Origin: Dorea_D hominis
Lineage (GTDB): Bacteria > Bacillota > Clostridia > Lachnospirales > Lachnospiraceae
Length of the DNA stretch: 64,000 nucleotides
Assembly (NCBI RefSeq): GCF_014287705.1
Contig: NZ_JACOOY010000002.1
Coordinates: forward strand, 195,001-259,000
Reading direction: 5' to 3'
Positions 17,909 to 26,797 of the stretch are shown in pieces. The position numbers and the translations under genes were made by a program. Below the pieces are notes generated by a model. The model was given only the letters and a program-made list of their open reading frames with translations, searched no databases and was not told the DNA's origin. How positions within the stretch are numbered: position 1 is the stretch's first letter; each line of letters starts with the position of its first letter.

Positions 17909-17954
17909 AAAAACGCTCAAACTATCTGGTAAGAAGGATAGTGAGGGCGTTTTT
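17909..17954 (+). terminator. Terminator-like hairpin containing the next gene's ribosome binding site
   Basis: 17909-17916 pairs with 17947-17954, 17917-17918 with 17945-17946, and 17921-17926 with 17937-17942, with a 2x2 internal loop. The 3' arm ends in T5 directly before the ATG at 17955. The GAGGG ribosome binding site (17943-17947) is inside the 3' arm. It terminates the miaB transcript and, in read-through RNA, would mask the start of the next gene. Confidence 0.75.
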
Positions 17955-18374
17955 ATGGGTAGAACCGGAAAATATCTCTGCCTCATCGGAATCGGAGGCA
18001 GTCTGTATTATGTATTTGAACAATTGTTTCGTGGATTTTCGCACTGGAGTATGTTTCTGCTTGGTGGAATTTGTTTCCTGTTTATTTATCTGCAGGGCAG
18101 CAAGATTGGATGGGATGAACCACTGTGGAAACAGATCTTGAGATGTGATATTTTTGTAGTTTCCATGGAATTTATGACAGGAATCGTTGTAAACTGTATG
18201 TGGCATATGAATGTATGGGATTATACAGATATGCCATTTCAGATCTTAGGGCAGATCTGTCTGCCTTTTGCAATCATTTTTGCAGGACTCTGTGCGGTTG
18301 GAATTTTTCTTTCCAGCTACCTTGCCTGTTACCTGTTCGGCGAAGAAAAACCTGTTTTTCATGTTCTGAGATGA
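17955..18374 (+). CDS. Putative membrane protein, ABC_trans_CmpB (PF06541-like) family
   Basis: A 139-residue protein with four hydrophobic segments. The pattern (YYVFEQLFRGFSHWSMFLLGG, then a conserved VVNCMWHMNVWDYTDMPFQILGQICLPF) matches the clostridial family annotated as putative ABC transporter permease, although no ABC ATPase is nearby and transport is unproven. The ATG directly follows the T-run of a hairpin, so expression is probably low or regulated by RNA structure. The next gene, mutS, has its own promoter. Confidence 0.75.
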   Translation: MGRTGKYLCLIGIGGSLYYVFEQLFRGFSHWSMFLLGGICFLFIYLQGSKIGWDEPLWKQILRCDIFVVSMEFMTGIVVNCMWHMNVWDYTDMPFQILGQICLPFAIIFAGLCAVGIFLSSYLACYLFGEEKPVFHVLR

Positions 18375-18408
18375 GAAATTCTATCTTTTCCCACCGGAAA
18401 AATAATGT

Positions 18409-18414
18409 TATAAT
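18409..18414 (+). promoter_or_regulatory. Extended -10 of the mutS promoter
   Basis: TATAAT preceded by TGT gives an extended -10 element about 38 bases before the mutS start. No good -35 hexamer is visible at the usual distance, as is common for extended -10 promoters. Confidence 0.45.
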
Positions 18415-18452
18415 GAAATGTAAATTTAGAATCGATACAAAGGAGAATAGAT

Positions 18453-21098
18453 GTGGCTGAATTAACACCAATGATGCAGCAATACATGAAAACAAAAGAA
18501 GAATACAAAGACTGTATCTTGTTTTATAGACTGGGAGATTTTTATGAAATGTTCTTTGACGATGCAATCACAGCATCAAAAGAACTGGAGATCACCCTGA
18601 CAGGGAAGAACTGCGGGCTGGAGGAACGGGCACCAATGTGTGGAGTACCTTATCACGCTGTGGACAGTTACCTGAACCGGCTTGTGTCCAAAGGATATAA
18701 AGTTGCAATCTGTGAACAGGTGGAAGATCCTGCGACAGCGAAAGGAATTGTAAAGAGAGAAGTTGTCAGGATCGCAACACCGGGTACGAATCTGGATACC
18801 CAGGCATTGGATGAGACGAAGAACAATTATCTTATGTGTGTCGCATACATTGCAGACCGGTATGGTGTATCGGTTGCGGATGTGACAACCGGAGATTATT
18901 TTGTGACCGAGATAGAAGACAGTGAAAAGTTATTTGATGAAATTTACAAATTTATGCCCTCAGAGCTTATTTGCAATGAGGCTTTTTATATGAGTGGCAT
19001 GGATTTTGATGATTTAAGAGAACGTCTTGGTATCACCGTTTACTCGCTGGATGCATGGTATTTTGATGATGAAATCTGCACGAAGACGCTGGAAGAACAT
19101 TTCCACTGTGCAACACTGGAAGGGCTTGGACTTGCGGATTATGACTGCGGTATTGTAGCGGCAGGTGCACTGTTCCAGTATCTGAAGGAGACGCAGAAGA
19201 ATGCACTGACACATATGTCCAGACTGATACCGTATACGAATGGCAAATATATGCTTCTCGACAGTTCTACAAGACGGAATCTGGAACTTTGTGAAACAAT
19301 GCGTGAGAAGCAGAAAAGAGGTTCCCTACTCTGGGTTCTCGATAAGACGAAAACTGCGATGGGAGCGCGGACACTGCGCAAGTATATTGAACAGCCATTG
19401 TTACATAAAAAAGAAATTGATGAGAGACTGGATGCGGTAGAGGAATTTAAAAACAATGCGATCGCAAGAGAAGAGATCCGAGAATACCTGACACCGGTCT
19501 ATGACCTGGAACGTCTCGTCAGCAAGATTACATACCAGTCTGCCAATCCAAGAGATCTGACTGCTTTTGAGAGTTCCCTCTCCATGTTGCCACATGTAAA
19601 GACGATCTTAAGTGATATGCAAAGTACCCTGAACCGGGAACTGTACGATGCGTTAGATCCACTGGAAGATCTGTGTACATTGGTGAAAAAGGCAATTAAG
19701 GATGAGCCACCGCTTGCCATGAAAGAGGGTGGCATCATCCGGGATGGTTACAATGCAGAAGTAGACAAGTTAAGACATGCCAAGTCTGACGGAAAAGAAT
19801 GGCTTGCCAAGTTGGAAGAAGACGAGCGGGAAAAGACCGGAATCAAGAATCTCAAAATCAAATATAATAAAGTATTCGGCTATTATCTGGAAGTAACTAA
19901 TTCTTTCAAGAATCTGGTGCCGGAGTACTATACAAGGAAACAGACACTTGCCAATGCGGAACGCTACATTATTCCAGAATTAAAAGAACTGGAAGACACG
20001 ATCCTCGGTGCAGAAGATAAGCTGTATGCGCTGGAATATCAGCTCTACTGTGAGGTGCGTGACACGATTGCAAAAGAAGTTGTGCGTATCCAGACAACAG
20101 CGAAAGCGGTTGCGAAGATTGATACTCTGGCTTCTCTGGCACTGGTCGCTGAACGTAATAATTATGTGCGTCCGAAGATCAATGAGAAAGGTGTCATTGA
20201 TATCAAAGACGGCAGACATCCGGTCGTAGAGAAGATGATTCCGAATGATATGTTCATTACAAATGATACTTATCTGAATGATAAGAAGAAAAGAATTTCT
20301 ATCATCACCGGACCGAACATGGCTGGAAAGTCAACTTATATGCGCCAGACAGCCTTGATCGTACTGATGGCACAGATTGGATCCTACGTTCCGGCATCTT
20401 CGGCAAATATCGGACTTGTTGACCGTATTTTCACCCGAGTGGGAGCATCGGATGATCTGGCTTCCGGACAGAGTACCTTTATGGTAGAGATGACAGAAGT
20501 CGCGAATATTTTACGAAATGCGACAAGCAAGAGTCTCCTGATCCTTGATGAGATTGGGCGTGGAACAAGTACCTTTGACGGACTGAGTATTGCGTGGGCA
20601 GTGATTGAGCATATCAGCAACAGTAAACTGCTGGGAGCAAAGACATTATTTGCAACGCATTATCATGAGCTGACGGAACTGGAAGGAAAGATTGATAACG
20701 TGAATAATTACTGCATTGCCGTGAAAGAAAAAGGCGATGACATTATCTTCCTTCGTAAAATCGTAAGCGGTGGTGCGGACAAAAGTTATGGTATTCAGGT
20801 GGCGCGTCTTGCCGGTGTCCCAGCTTCTGTTACAGACCGTGCAAAAGAAATTGTAGAAGAACTGGTGCAGGCAGACATCACGTCACGGATCAAAGATATT
20901 GCAGTGGCAGGAAGTGAGTCGAAACACAAAGCAAAGAAATATGATGATGTGGATCTGGCACAGATGTCATTGTTTGATACCGTCAAAGATGATGATGTAC
21001 TTCAGGAACTCAAAAACCTGGATGTAACGAATCTGACGCCGATTGACGCACTGAATACACTGTATCAGTTGCAGAACAAGTTAAAAAACAGGTGGTAG
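18453..21098 (+). CDS. mutS: DNA mismatch repair protein MutS
   Basis: An 881-residue protein with all MutS domains. The mismatch-wedge motif is GDFYEMF in the N-terminal domain, lever and clamp regions are in the middle, and the ATPase has Walker A GPNMAGKST at 620-628 and the LDEIGRGTSTFDGLSIAWA signature. It recognises mispairs and hands on to MutL. The start is GTG behind AAAGGAG. mutL begins four bases after the stop, so the two are one operon. Confidence 0.97.
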   Translation: MAELTPMMQQYMKTKEEYKDCILFYRLGDFYEMFFDDAITASKELEITLTGKNCGLEERAPMCGVPYHAVDSYLNRLVSKGYKVAICEQVEDPATAKGIVKREVVRIATPGTNLDTQALDETKNNYLMCVAYIADRYGVSVADVTTGDYFVTEIEDSEKLFDEIYKFMPSELICNEAFYMSGMDFDDLRERLGITVYSLDAWYFDDEICTKTLEEHFHCATLEGLGLADYDCGIVAAGALFQYLKETQKNALTHMSRLIPYTNGKYMLLDSSTRRNLELCETMREKQKRGSLLWVLDKTKTAMGARTLRKYIEQPLLHKKEIDERLDAVEEFKNNAIAREEIREYLTPVYDLERLVSKITYQSANPRDLTAFESSLSMLPHVKTILSDMQSTLNRELYDALDPLEDLCTLVKKAIKDEPPLAMKEGGIIRDGYNAEVDKLRHAKSDGKEWLAKLEEDEREKTGIKNLKIKYNKVFGYYLEVTNSFKNLVPEYYTRKQTLANAERYIIPELKELEDTILGAEDKLYALEYQLYCEVRDTIAKEVVRIQTTAKAVAKIDTLASLALVAERNNYVRPKINEKGVIDIKDGRHPVVEKMIPNDMFITNDTYLNDKKKRISIITGPNMAGKSTYMRQTALIVLMAQIGSYVPASSANIGLVDRIFTRVGASDDLASGQSTFMVEMTEVANILRNATSKSLLILDEIGRGTSTFDGLSIAWAVIEHISNSKLLGAKTLFATHYHELTELEGKIDNVNNYCIAVKEKGDDIIFLRKIVSGGADKSYGIQVARLAGVPASVTDRAKEIVEELVQADITSRIKDIAVAGSESKHKAKKYDDVDLAQMSLFDTVKDDDVLQELKNLDVTNLTPIDALNTLYQLQNKLKNRW

Positions 21099-21101
21099 TT
21101 T

Positions 21102-23222
21102 ATGTCAAACATACATGTATTAGATCAGATAACAATTGATAAGATCGCAGCCGGAGAAGTGATTGAACGTCCGGCTTCTGTTGTAAAAGAGCTGGTAGAA
21201 AATGCCATTGATGCCGGTTCCGGTTCTGTGACTGTAGAGATCAAAGAAGGCGGCATTTCTTATATGCGCATTGCTGACAACGGCTGCGGAATTGCACGGG
21301 ACGATGTTCAGAATGCATTTCTCAGACATTCTACGAGCAAGATCCGCGCTGCCGAAGATCTGGAACATATTGCATCTTTAGGCTTTCGTGGTGAAGCGTT
21401 GTCCAGTATTGCGGCTGTCTCACAGGTCGAGATGATTACAAAAACAAAGGAACAGCTTCTTGGAACGCGTTACCAGATCGCCGGTGGGAAAGAAGAAGAA
21501 CTGGAAGATACCGGAGCTTCGGATGGAACAACATTTCTGATCCGTCAGCTTTTTTATAATGTACCGGCAAGACGGAAATTTTTGAAGACACCGATCACCG
21601 AAGCAAGCCATGTCGGCGATCTGATGACGAGACTTGCACTGTCGCACCCGGAGATTTCTTTCCAGTTCATCAATAACGGGCAGTCCAGACTGCATACATC
21701 CGGAAATGGAAATTTAAAAGATGTCATTTATCACGTATATGGAAGAGAGATTACTGCTAATCTCATTCCTCTGGAATATAAGAATAACGGGCTTTCCTTA
21801 AGCGGCTACATTGGAGCGCCGCTCATTTCCAGAGGAAACCGTAATTTTGAAAATTATTTTATTAATGGCCGCTACGTGAAAAGTAATATTATTTACCGTG
21901 CCATTGAAGATGCATATAAAGATTTTTCCATGCAGCATAAGTTCCCATTTACTGTCTTTCACATTACGATTGATGGAGAACATGTAGATGTGAATGTCCA
22001 TCCAACAAAGATGGAGCTTCGGTTTAACAATCAGCAGGAAGTGTATAATACACTCTATGAAGCAATCGACTCGGCACTTCACGGAAGAGAACTGATTCCG
22101 AAGGTGACACTAGATGAGCCGAAAGTGCCGAGGGCAGAGGTTGTGCCGGTAACGAAGGAAAAGCAAAATTTCCGTACAACCGGATCTTCGGTCAGCTTTG
22201 CATCAACTGCCGGGAATATGACAAAACAGGCAGCGCAATCAGAAATGTGGGCTGGGGTGCAGACACCGGTGAAACAAAAATCGAAAATACCGCCGAAAGA
22301 AGAGAGGAATCTGGATTATTTCATGGAACAGATGAAAAAGCGTGTAACATCTTATCACCAGCAGAATTCATCTGCGGAAGTAAAGAGCCGGTCAGATATT
22401 TTTAAGCCTGAACGGCAGGCAGACCGGATAAGAGAAGCGGTGTCGCAGTACAAAGCGACTGCAAGGGATGCGAAAAAACAAGAGTTTCCTAAAAAGACAG
22501 ATGTAACACCAGAAATACCGGGAACTGCTAAAACAACGACTGAAAAGACAACAGCAAATGAACAAGGTATTGACATCAAAGCAAATGAAAAACCGGAACA
22601 GATGGATCTCTTTGAAGATCGTTTTCTTGACAAAGAACGAAAAGCAGATTATACGTTGATTGGGCAGATTTTCGATACCTACTGGCTTGTCCAGTTCGAA
22701 AATAGTCTGTATATTATCGACCAGCATGCAGCACATGAAAGAGTTCTGTATGAACGGACATTGCGGGAAATGAAAAACCGGGAATTCACATCCCAGATGA
22801 TCAGCCCGCCGATCATTCTGAACCTGACGATGCAAGAGGCGGAGCTGCTCAGACAGTACATGGATCGCTTTACAAGAATTGGATTTGAGTTTGAAGAATT
22901 CGGGCAGGATTCTTTTGCGGTAAGAAGTGTTCCGGATAATCTGTTCAGCATTGCCAAAAAAGATCTGCTTCTGGAAATGATTGACCATTTATCGGATGAG
23001 CTTAACAGAAACCAGCCGTCCGACCTGATTGATGAGAAGATTGCGTCTATGTCCTGCAAAGCGGCTGTAAAAGGCAATATGAGTCTTTCTGCTGCAGAAG
23101 TCGACACCTTGATCGGCGAACTGCTTCTTCTGGATAATCCGTATCATTGTCCACACGGAAGACCGACGATTATTTCCATGACTAAACGGGAGTTAGAAAA
23201 GAAATTTAAGAGGATTGTATAA
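21102..23222 (+). CDS. mutL: DNA mismatch repair endonuclease MutL
   Basis: A 706-residue GHKL ATPase. The N-terminal half has DNGCGI and GFRGEALSSIA. A variable linker (about residues 340-510) follows, and the C-terminal half carries the endonuclease motif DQHAAHERVLYE, beginning at Asp540, and the CPHGRPT metal-binding segment. The nicking motif is expected in bacteria without Dam/MutH strand marking. It nicks the new strand after MutS binding. Its stop overlaps the miaA start (TAATG), so miaA is translationally coupled. Confidence 0.96.
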   Translation: MSNIHVLDQITIDKIAAGEVIERPASVVKELVENAIDAGSGSVTVEIKEGGISYMRIADNGCGIARDDVQNAFLRHSTSKIRAAEDLEHIASLGFRGEALSSIAAVSQVEMITKTKEQLLGTRYQIAGGKEEELEDTGASDGTTFLIRQLFYNVPARRKFLKTPITEASHVGDLMTRLALSHPEISFQFINNGQSRLHTSGNGNLKDVIYHVYGREITANLIPLEYKNNGLSLSGYIGAPLISRGNRNFENYFINGRYVKSNIIYRAIEDAYKDFSMQHKFPFTVFHITIDGEHVDVNVHPTKMELRFNNQQEVYNTLYEAIDSALHGRELIPKVTLDEPKVPRAEVVPVTKEKQNFRTTGSSVSFASTAGNMTKQAAQSEMWAGVQTPVKQKSKIPPKEERNLDYFMEQMKKRVTSYHQQNSSAEVKSRSDIFKPERQADRIREAVSQYKATARDAKKQEFPKKTDVTPEIPGTAKTTTEKTTANEQGIDIKANEKPEQMDLFEDRFLDKERKADYTLIGQIFDTYWLVQFENSLYIIDQHAAHERVLYERTLREMKNREFTSQMISPPIILNLTMQEAELLRQYMDRFTRIGFEFEEFGQDSFAVRSVPDNLFSIAKKDLLLEMIDHLSDELNRNQPSDLIDEKIASMSCKAAVKGNMSLSAAEVDTLIGELLLLDNPYHCPHGRPTIISMTKRELEKKFKRIV

Positions 23223-24172
23223 TGAAGAAAAAACCATTGATCATTCTTACCGGTCCGACGGCCGTTGGCAAGACAAAGGCCTCCATCGGACTTGCAAAAG
23301 CAGTTGACGGCGAGATTATTTCTGCTGACTCGATGCAGGTTTACCGGCATATGGATATCGGTTCTGCGAAGATAAAACCAGAAGAGATGGAAGGCATACC
23401 GCATCACCTGATTGATGTACTGGAGCCGGATGATGAATTTCATGTTGTAAAATTTCAGCAGCTTGCCAAAAAAGCGATGCGGGAAATCTGGGAACGCGGG
23501 CATATCCCGATCGTTACCGGTGGAACCGGCTTCTATATCCAGGCATTGCTTTATGATATTGATTTTGATGAAAATGAAAAAGAAGATGCATGCCGGAAAG
23601 AACTGGAAGCTTATGCCAGAGAACATGGAGCAGAAGCTTTGCATGAGAAGCTTGCTTTGGTTGATCCGGCATCTGCTGAAATGATTCATCCAAATAACAT
23701 CAAGCGTGTGATACGTGCGCTGGAATTTTATGAGCAGACCGGAAAACGAATTTCCGAACACAACGAGACACAGCGTCAAAGGGAGTCCCCGTATGCATTT
23801 GCCTATTTTGTGCTGACAGATGACAGAGCACATCTGTACGAACGTATTAACCGGCGTGTCGATCAAATGATTGAGGAAGGTCTGGTAAATGAAGTACAGG
23901 CTTTAAAAGACAAGGGCTATACAAAGCAGCTTGTTTCCATGCAGGGACTTGGCTACAAAGAAATTCTGGATTATCTGGATGGCAATTGTACGCTGGAAGA
24001 AGCTATTTATACAATTAAACGAGATACAAGGCATTTCGCCAAACGTCAGCTCACCTGGTTTAAGAGAGAGCGGGATGTAATCTGGATCAACAAACAATCA
24101 TTTGGTTATGAGGCGGAGCAGATTTTAGACGAAATGCTTTCAAAACTCCCGTGGAAGGCAGAAGAAAAATAA
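23222..24172 (+). CDS. miaA: tRNA dimethylallyltransferase MiaA
   Basis: A 316-residue protein with the P-loop GPTAVGKT at 11-18, the DSMQVYR substrate segment and the GGTGFYIQALLYD motif. It transfers a dimethylallyl group to A37 of tRNAs that read codons starting with U, making the substrate of MiaB. It lies behind mutSL as in many bacteria. The hfq gene often found next to miaA in Firmicutes is absent here; the PLP enzyme follows directly. Confidence 0.96.
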   Translation: MKKKPLIILTGPTAVGKTKASIGLAKAVDGEIISADSMQVYRHMDIGSAKIKPEEMEGIPHHLIDVLEPDDEFHVVKFQQLAKKAMREIWERGHIPIVTGGTGFYIQALLYDIDFDENEKEDACRKELEAYAREHGAEALHEKLALVDPASAEMIHPNNIKRVIRALEFYEQTGKRISEHNETQRQRESPYAFAYFVLTDDRAHLYERINRRVDQMIEEGLVNEVQALKDKGYTKQLVSMQGLGYKEILDYLDGNCTLEEAIYTIKRDTRHFAKRQLTWFKRERDVIWINKQSFGYEAEQILDEMLSKLPWKAEEK

Positions 24173-24196
24173 TATATATAATGAGAGGGTAAGAAC

Positions 24197-25480
24197 ATGT
24201 CAGAGATTACAAATATGTATGAAAAAATGGGTATTCGCCCGGAAGTACTGAAATTTGGAAATACTATTGAAAAAGATTTAAAAGAACGTTTTGACGAGAT
24301 TGATCAGCGTGCCGAGTACAATCAGTTAAAAGTATTGCACGCTATGCAGAAAAATCACGTAAGTGCAGACTGCTTTAACTATGTCAGCGGATATGGATAT
24401 GACGATCATGGAAGAGATACACTGGAGAAAATTTACGCAGATGTCTTCCATACAGAAAGTGCACTGGTTCGCCCACAGATTACCTGTGGAACACATGCGC
24501 TGGCACTTTCTCTTGCAGCGAATTTACGCCCGGGAGACGAGCTTTTGGCGGCTGGCGGCAAGCCTTACGACACACTGGAGGAAGTAATCGGTATCCGCCC
24601 TTCCAAAGGATCGCTTGCAGAATATGGGATTTCTTACAGACAGGTAGACCTTCTGGAAGATGGGACATTTGATTTTGATTCCATCCGTGAAGCAATCAAT
24701 GAAAAAACAAAGATGGTTACGGTACAACGTTCCAAAGGTTACCAGACGCGTCCGAGCTTTTCTGTTGCACAGATCGGGGAAGTGATCCGTTTTGTCAAAG
24801 AGATCAAACCAGGAGTGATCTGCATGGTTGATAACTGCTACGGAGAATTTGTAGAAGAAATCGAGCCAAGTGATGTAGGTGCGGATATGGTTGTCGGTTC
24901 TCTGATCAAAAATCCGGGAGGCGGACTTGCGCCGATCGGCGGCTATATTGCCGGTAAAGAAGAACTGATTGAAAACTGTGCATATCGTCTGACTTCTCCA
25001 GGACTTGGAAAAGAAGTCGGCGCATCTCTCGGAATCATGCAGTCATTCTATCAGGGACTGTTCCTTGCCCCGACAGTTGTAGCAAGTGCATTAAAGGGTG
25101 CTATTCTTGCGGCAAAAATTTATGAAAAACTGGGGTACCCGGTTGTACCAAACGGAACGGAAAGCCGTCATGATATTATCCAGGCAGTAGAACTTGGCTC
25201 TGCCGAGGCAATGATTGCCTTTTGTCATGGTATCCAGGCGGCCGCACCGGTAGATTCCTATGTTGCTCCGGAACCGTGGGCAATGCCGGGATATGACAGT
25301 GATGTAATTATGGCGGCGGGTACATTTGTACAGGGCTCTTCGATTGAGCTGAGCGCAGACGGACCAATCAAACCGCCGTATGCGGTTTATTTCCAGGGCG
25401 GTTTAACATGGCCAAGCGCAAAACTTGGAATCCTGATGTCTCTGGAACATCTTGTAAGAGCCGGTATTGTAAAATTATAA
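24197..25480 (+). CDS. ynbB: PLP-dependent methionine gamma-lyase / YnbB family protein (aluminum resistance family)
   Basis: A 427-residue fold-type I PLP enzyme of the YnbB family, long annotated as aluminum resistance protein. The GTHALALSLAANLRPGDE segment binds the cofactor phosphate, and the PLP lysine is Lys238 in SLIKNPGGG. It is related to Cys/Met metabolism lyases, but its physiological reaction is not firmly known. It starts 24 bases after miaA with a GAGAGGG site, the conserved miaA-ynbB neighbourhood of Firmicutes. Confidence 0.88.
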   Translation: MSEITNMYEKMGIRPEVLKFGNTIEKDLKERFDEIDQRAEYNQLKVLHAMQKNHVSADCFNYVSGYGYDDHGRDTLEKIYADVFHTESALVRPQITCGTHALALSLAANLRPGDELLAAGGKPYDTLEEVIGIRPSKGSLAEYGISYRQVDLLEDGTFDFDSIREAINEKTKMVTVQRSKGYQTRPSFSVAQIGEVIRFVKEIKPGVICMVDNCYGEFVEEIEPSDVGADMVVGSLIKNPGGGLAPIGGYIAGKEELIENCAYRLTSPGLGKEVGASLGIMQSFYQGLFLAPTVVASALKGAILAAKIYEKLGYPVVPNGTESRHDIIQAVELGSAEAMIAFCHGIQAAAPVDSYVAPEPWAMPGYDSDVIMAAGTFVQGSSIELSADGPIKPPYAVYFQGGLTWPSAKLGILMSLEHLVRAGIVKL

Positions 25481-25502
25481 GCAATAAATATAAGGAGTAT
25501 TT

Positions 25503-26768
25503 ATGGCAAAGATCGTAATCATCGGAGGCGGTGCGGCAGGCATGACGGCAGCGATCGCAGCAGCCTGGACAGATCCGTCTCATGAGATTCTTATATTAGA
25601 ACATAAAAATCAATTAGGAAAGAAATTATTATCTACCGGAAACGGTCGCTGTAATTTCACAAATGCTTATATGGAAAAAGAATGTTTTTACAGTGATTCA
25701 AAAGATGTGATACCATGTGTTCTTGATAAATTCGGAACAGATGAGACGCTGGATTTCTTTCGAAAATTAGGTGTATATCCGAAAGACCGGAACGGTTATT
25801 ACTATCCGAGATCGGATCAGGCACAGACAATCCAGCAGCTGTTGATTCTTGAATTAAAAGCACTGGGCGTAACATATAAGACAGACATTCATGTAACCGA
25901 AGTGCAGCGAAATAAAAAAGGATTCCGCATTTTTACAGATACACCGGGAATGAGTATTCATGCCGATCGGTTGATTCTCGCATGTGGTGGACGCGCAGCG
26001 GCTGTTCTTGGTTCAGACGGAAGCGGATATACACTTGCAAAGATGCTTGGACATTCGCTTGTTCCGGTTGTTCCGGCACTTGTGCAGTTAAAAGTAAAAT
26101 CGCATCCACTGGCAAAGGCTTCCGGTGTGCGCACAGAAACAAAAGTTGAAATCTTTGATGGAAGCGATATGAACAATCACCCCGTAATTCTCGGAAGCGA
26201 CACCGGAGAAGTTCAGATCACTGCTTATGGCATTTCCGGTATACCGGTATTTCAGATCAGCCGTCTGGCGGCAAAACTTTTGTATGAGAAAAAGACGCCG
26301 GTTGTACGGATAGATTTCTTTCCTGGAATGTCTGAAGAAGAATTAAAATCCTATTTACAGAAACGTACACAGAACCGTGAAACTTATATGGTTTCCGAAT
26401 TTCTACTCGGTCTTCTGAATCAGAAACTAATCACAGTGCTTTTAAAAACGGCCGGAATACCGGAAAAACTGTATGTGAAAAAGTTGAAAACACCGGATTG
26501 GGATAGACTTATTTCTACATTAAAGAGGTTGGAACTTGTCATTTCTGACACGAATGGGTTTGACAATGCACAGGTTTGCGCCGGAGGTGTAAATCTTACA
26601 GAGATTGCATCTGATACAATGGAGTCGCGTATCTGTAAGGACCTGTATCTTGCCGGAGAGCTGCTGGATGTTGACGGCATCTGCGGAGGCTACAATCTGC
26701 AATGGGCATGGGCAAGTGGGTATCTTGCCGGATGTGCTGCCGCAGGTAAGAAAAACACCGGAAAATAA
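25503..26768 (+). CDS. FAD-dependent oxidoreductase of the HI0933/YhiN (BaiN-like) family
   Basis: A 421-residue flavoprotein. The dinucleotide-binding motif IIGGGAAGMTAAIAAA is at the N-terminus, the family signature STGNGRCNFTNA follows around residues 40-51, and a late ICGGYNLQWAWASGYLAG completes the FAD site. BaiN of bile-acid-converting clostridia belongs to this family, but homologues occur in organisms without bile acid metabolism and no bai genes are in the window. The substrate is therefore open. It is followed by another FAD protein 29 bases downstream. Confidence 0.88.
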   Translation: MAKIVIIGGGAAGMTAAIAAAWTDPSHEILILEHKNQLGKKLLSTGNGRCNFTNAYMEKECFYSDSKDVIPCVLDKFGTDETLDFFRKLGVYPKDRNGYYYPRSDQAQTIQQLLILELKALGVTYKTDIHVTEVQRNKKGFRIFTDTPGMSIHADRLILACGGRAAAVLGSDGSGYTLAKMLGHSLVPVVPALVQLKVKSHPLAKASGVRTETKVEIFDGSDMNNHPVILGSDTGEVQITAYGISGIPVFQISRLAAKLLYEKKTPVVRIDFFPGMSEEELKSYLQKRTQNRETYMVSEFLLGLLNQKLITVLLKTAGIPEKLYVKKLKTPDWDRLISTLKRLELVISDTNGFDNAQVCAGGVNLTEIASDTMESRICKDLYLAGELLDVDGICGGYNLQWAWASGYLAGCAAAGKKNTGK

Positions 26769-26797
26769 AAGTAATAAAATAACAGGAGTTAAAACGG

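Noticed and set aside
22392..22988. A 198-residue minus-strand frame within mutL
   Set aside because: It is antisense to the mutL linker and C-terminal domain and has no recognisable domain or start signal.
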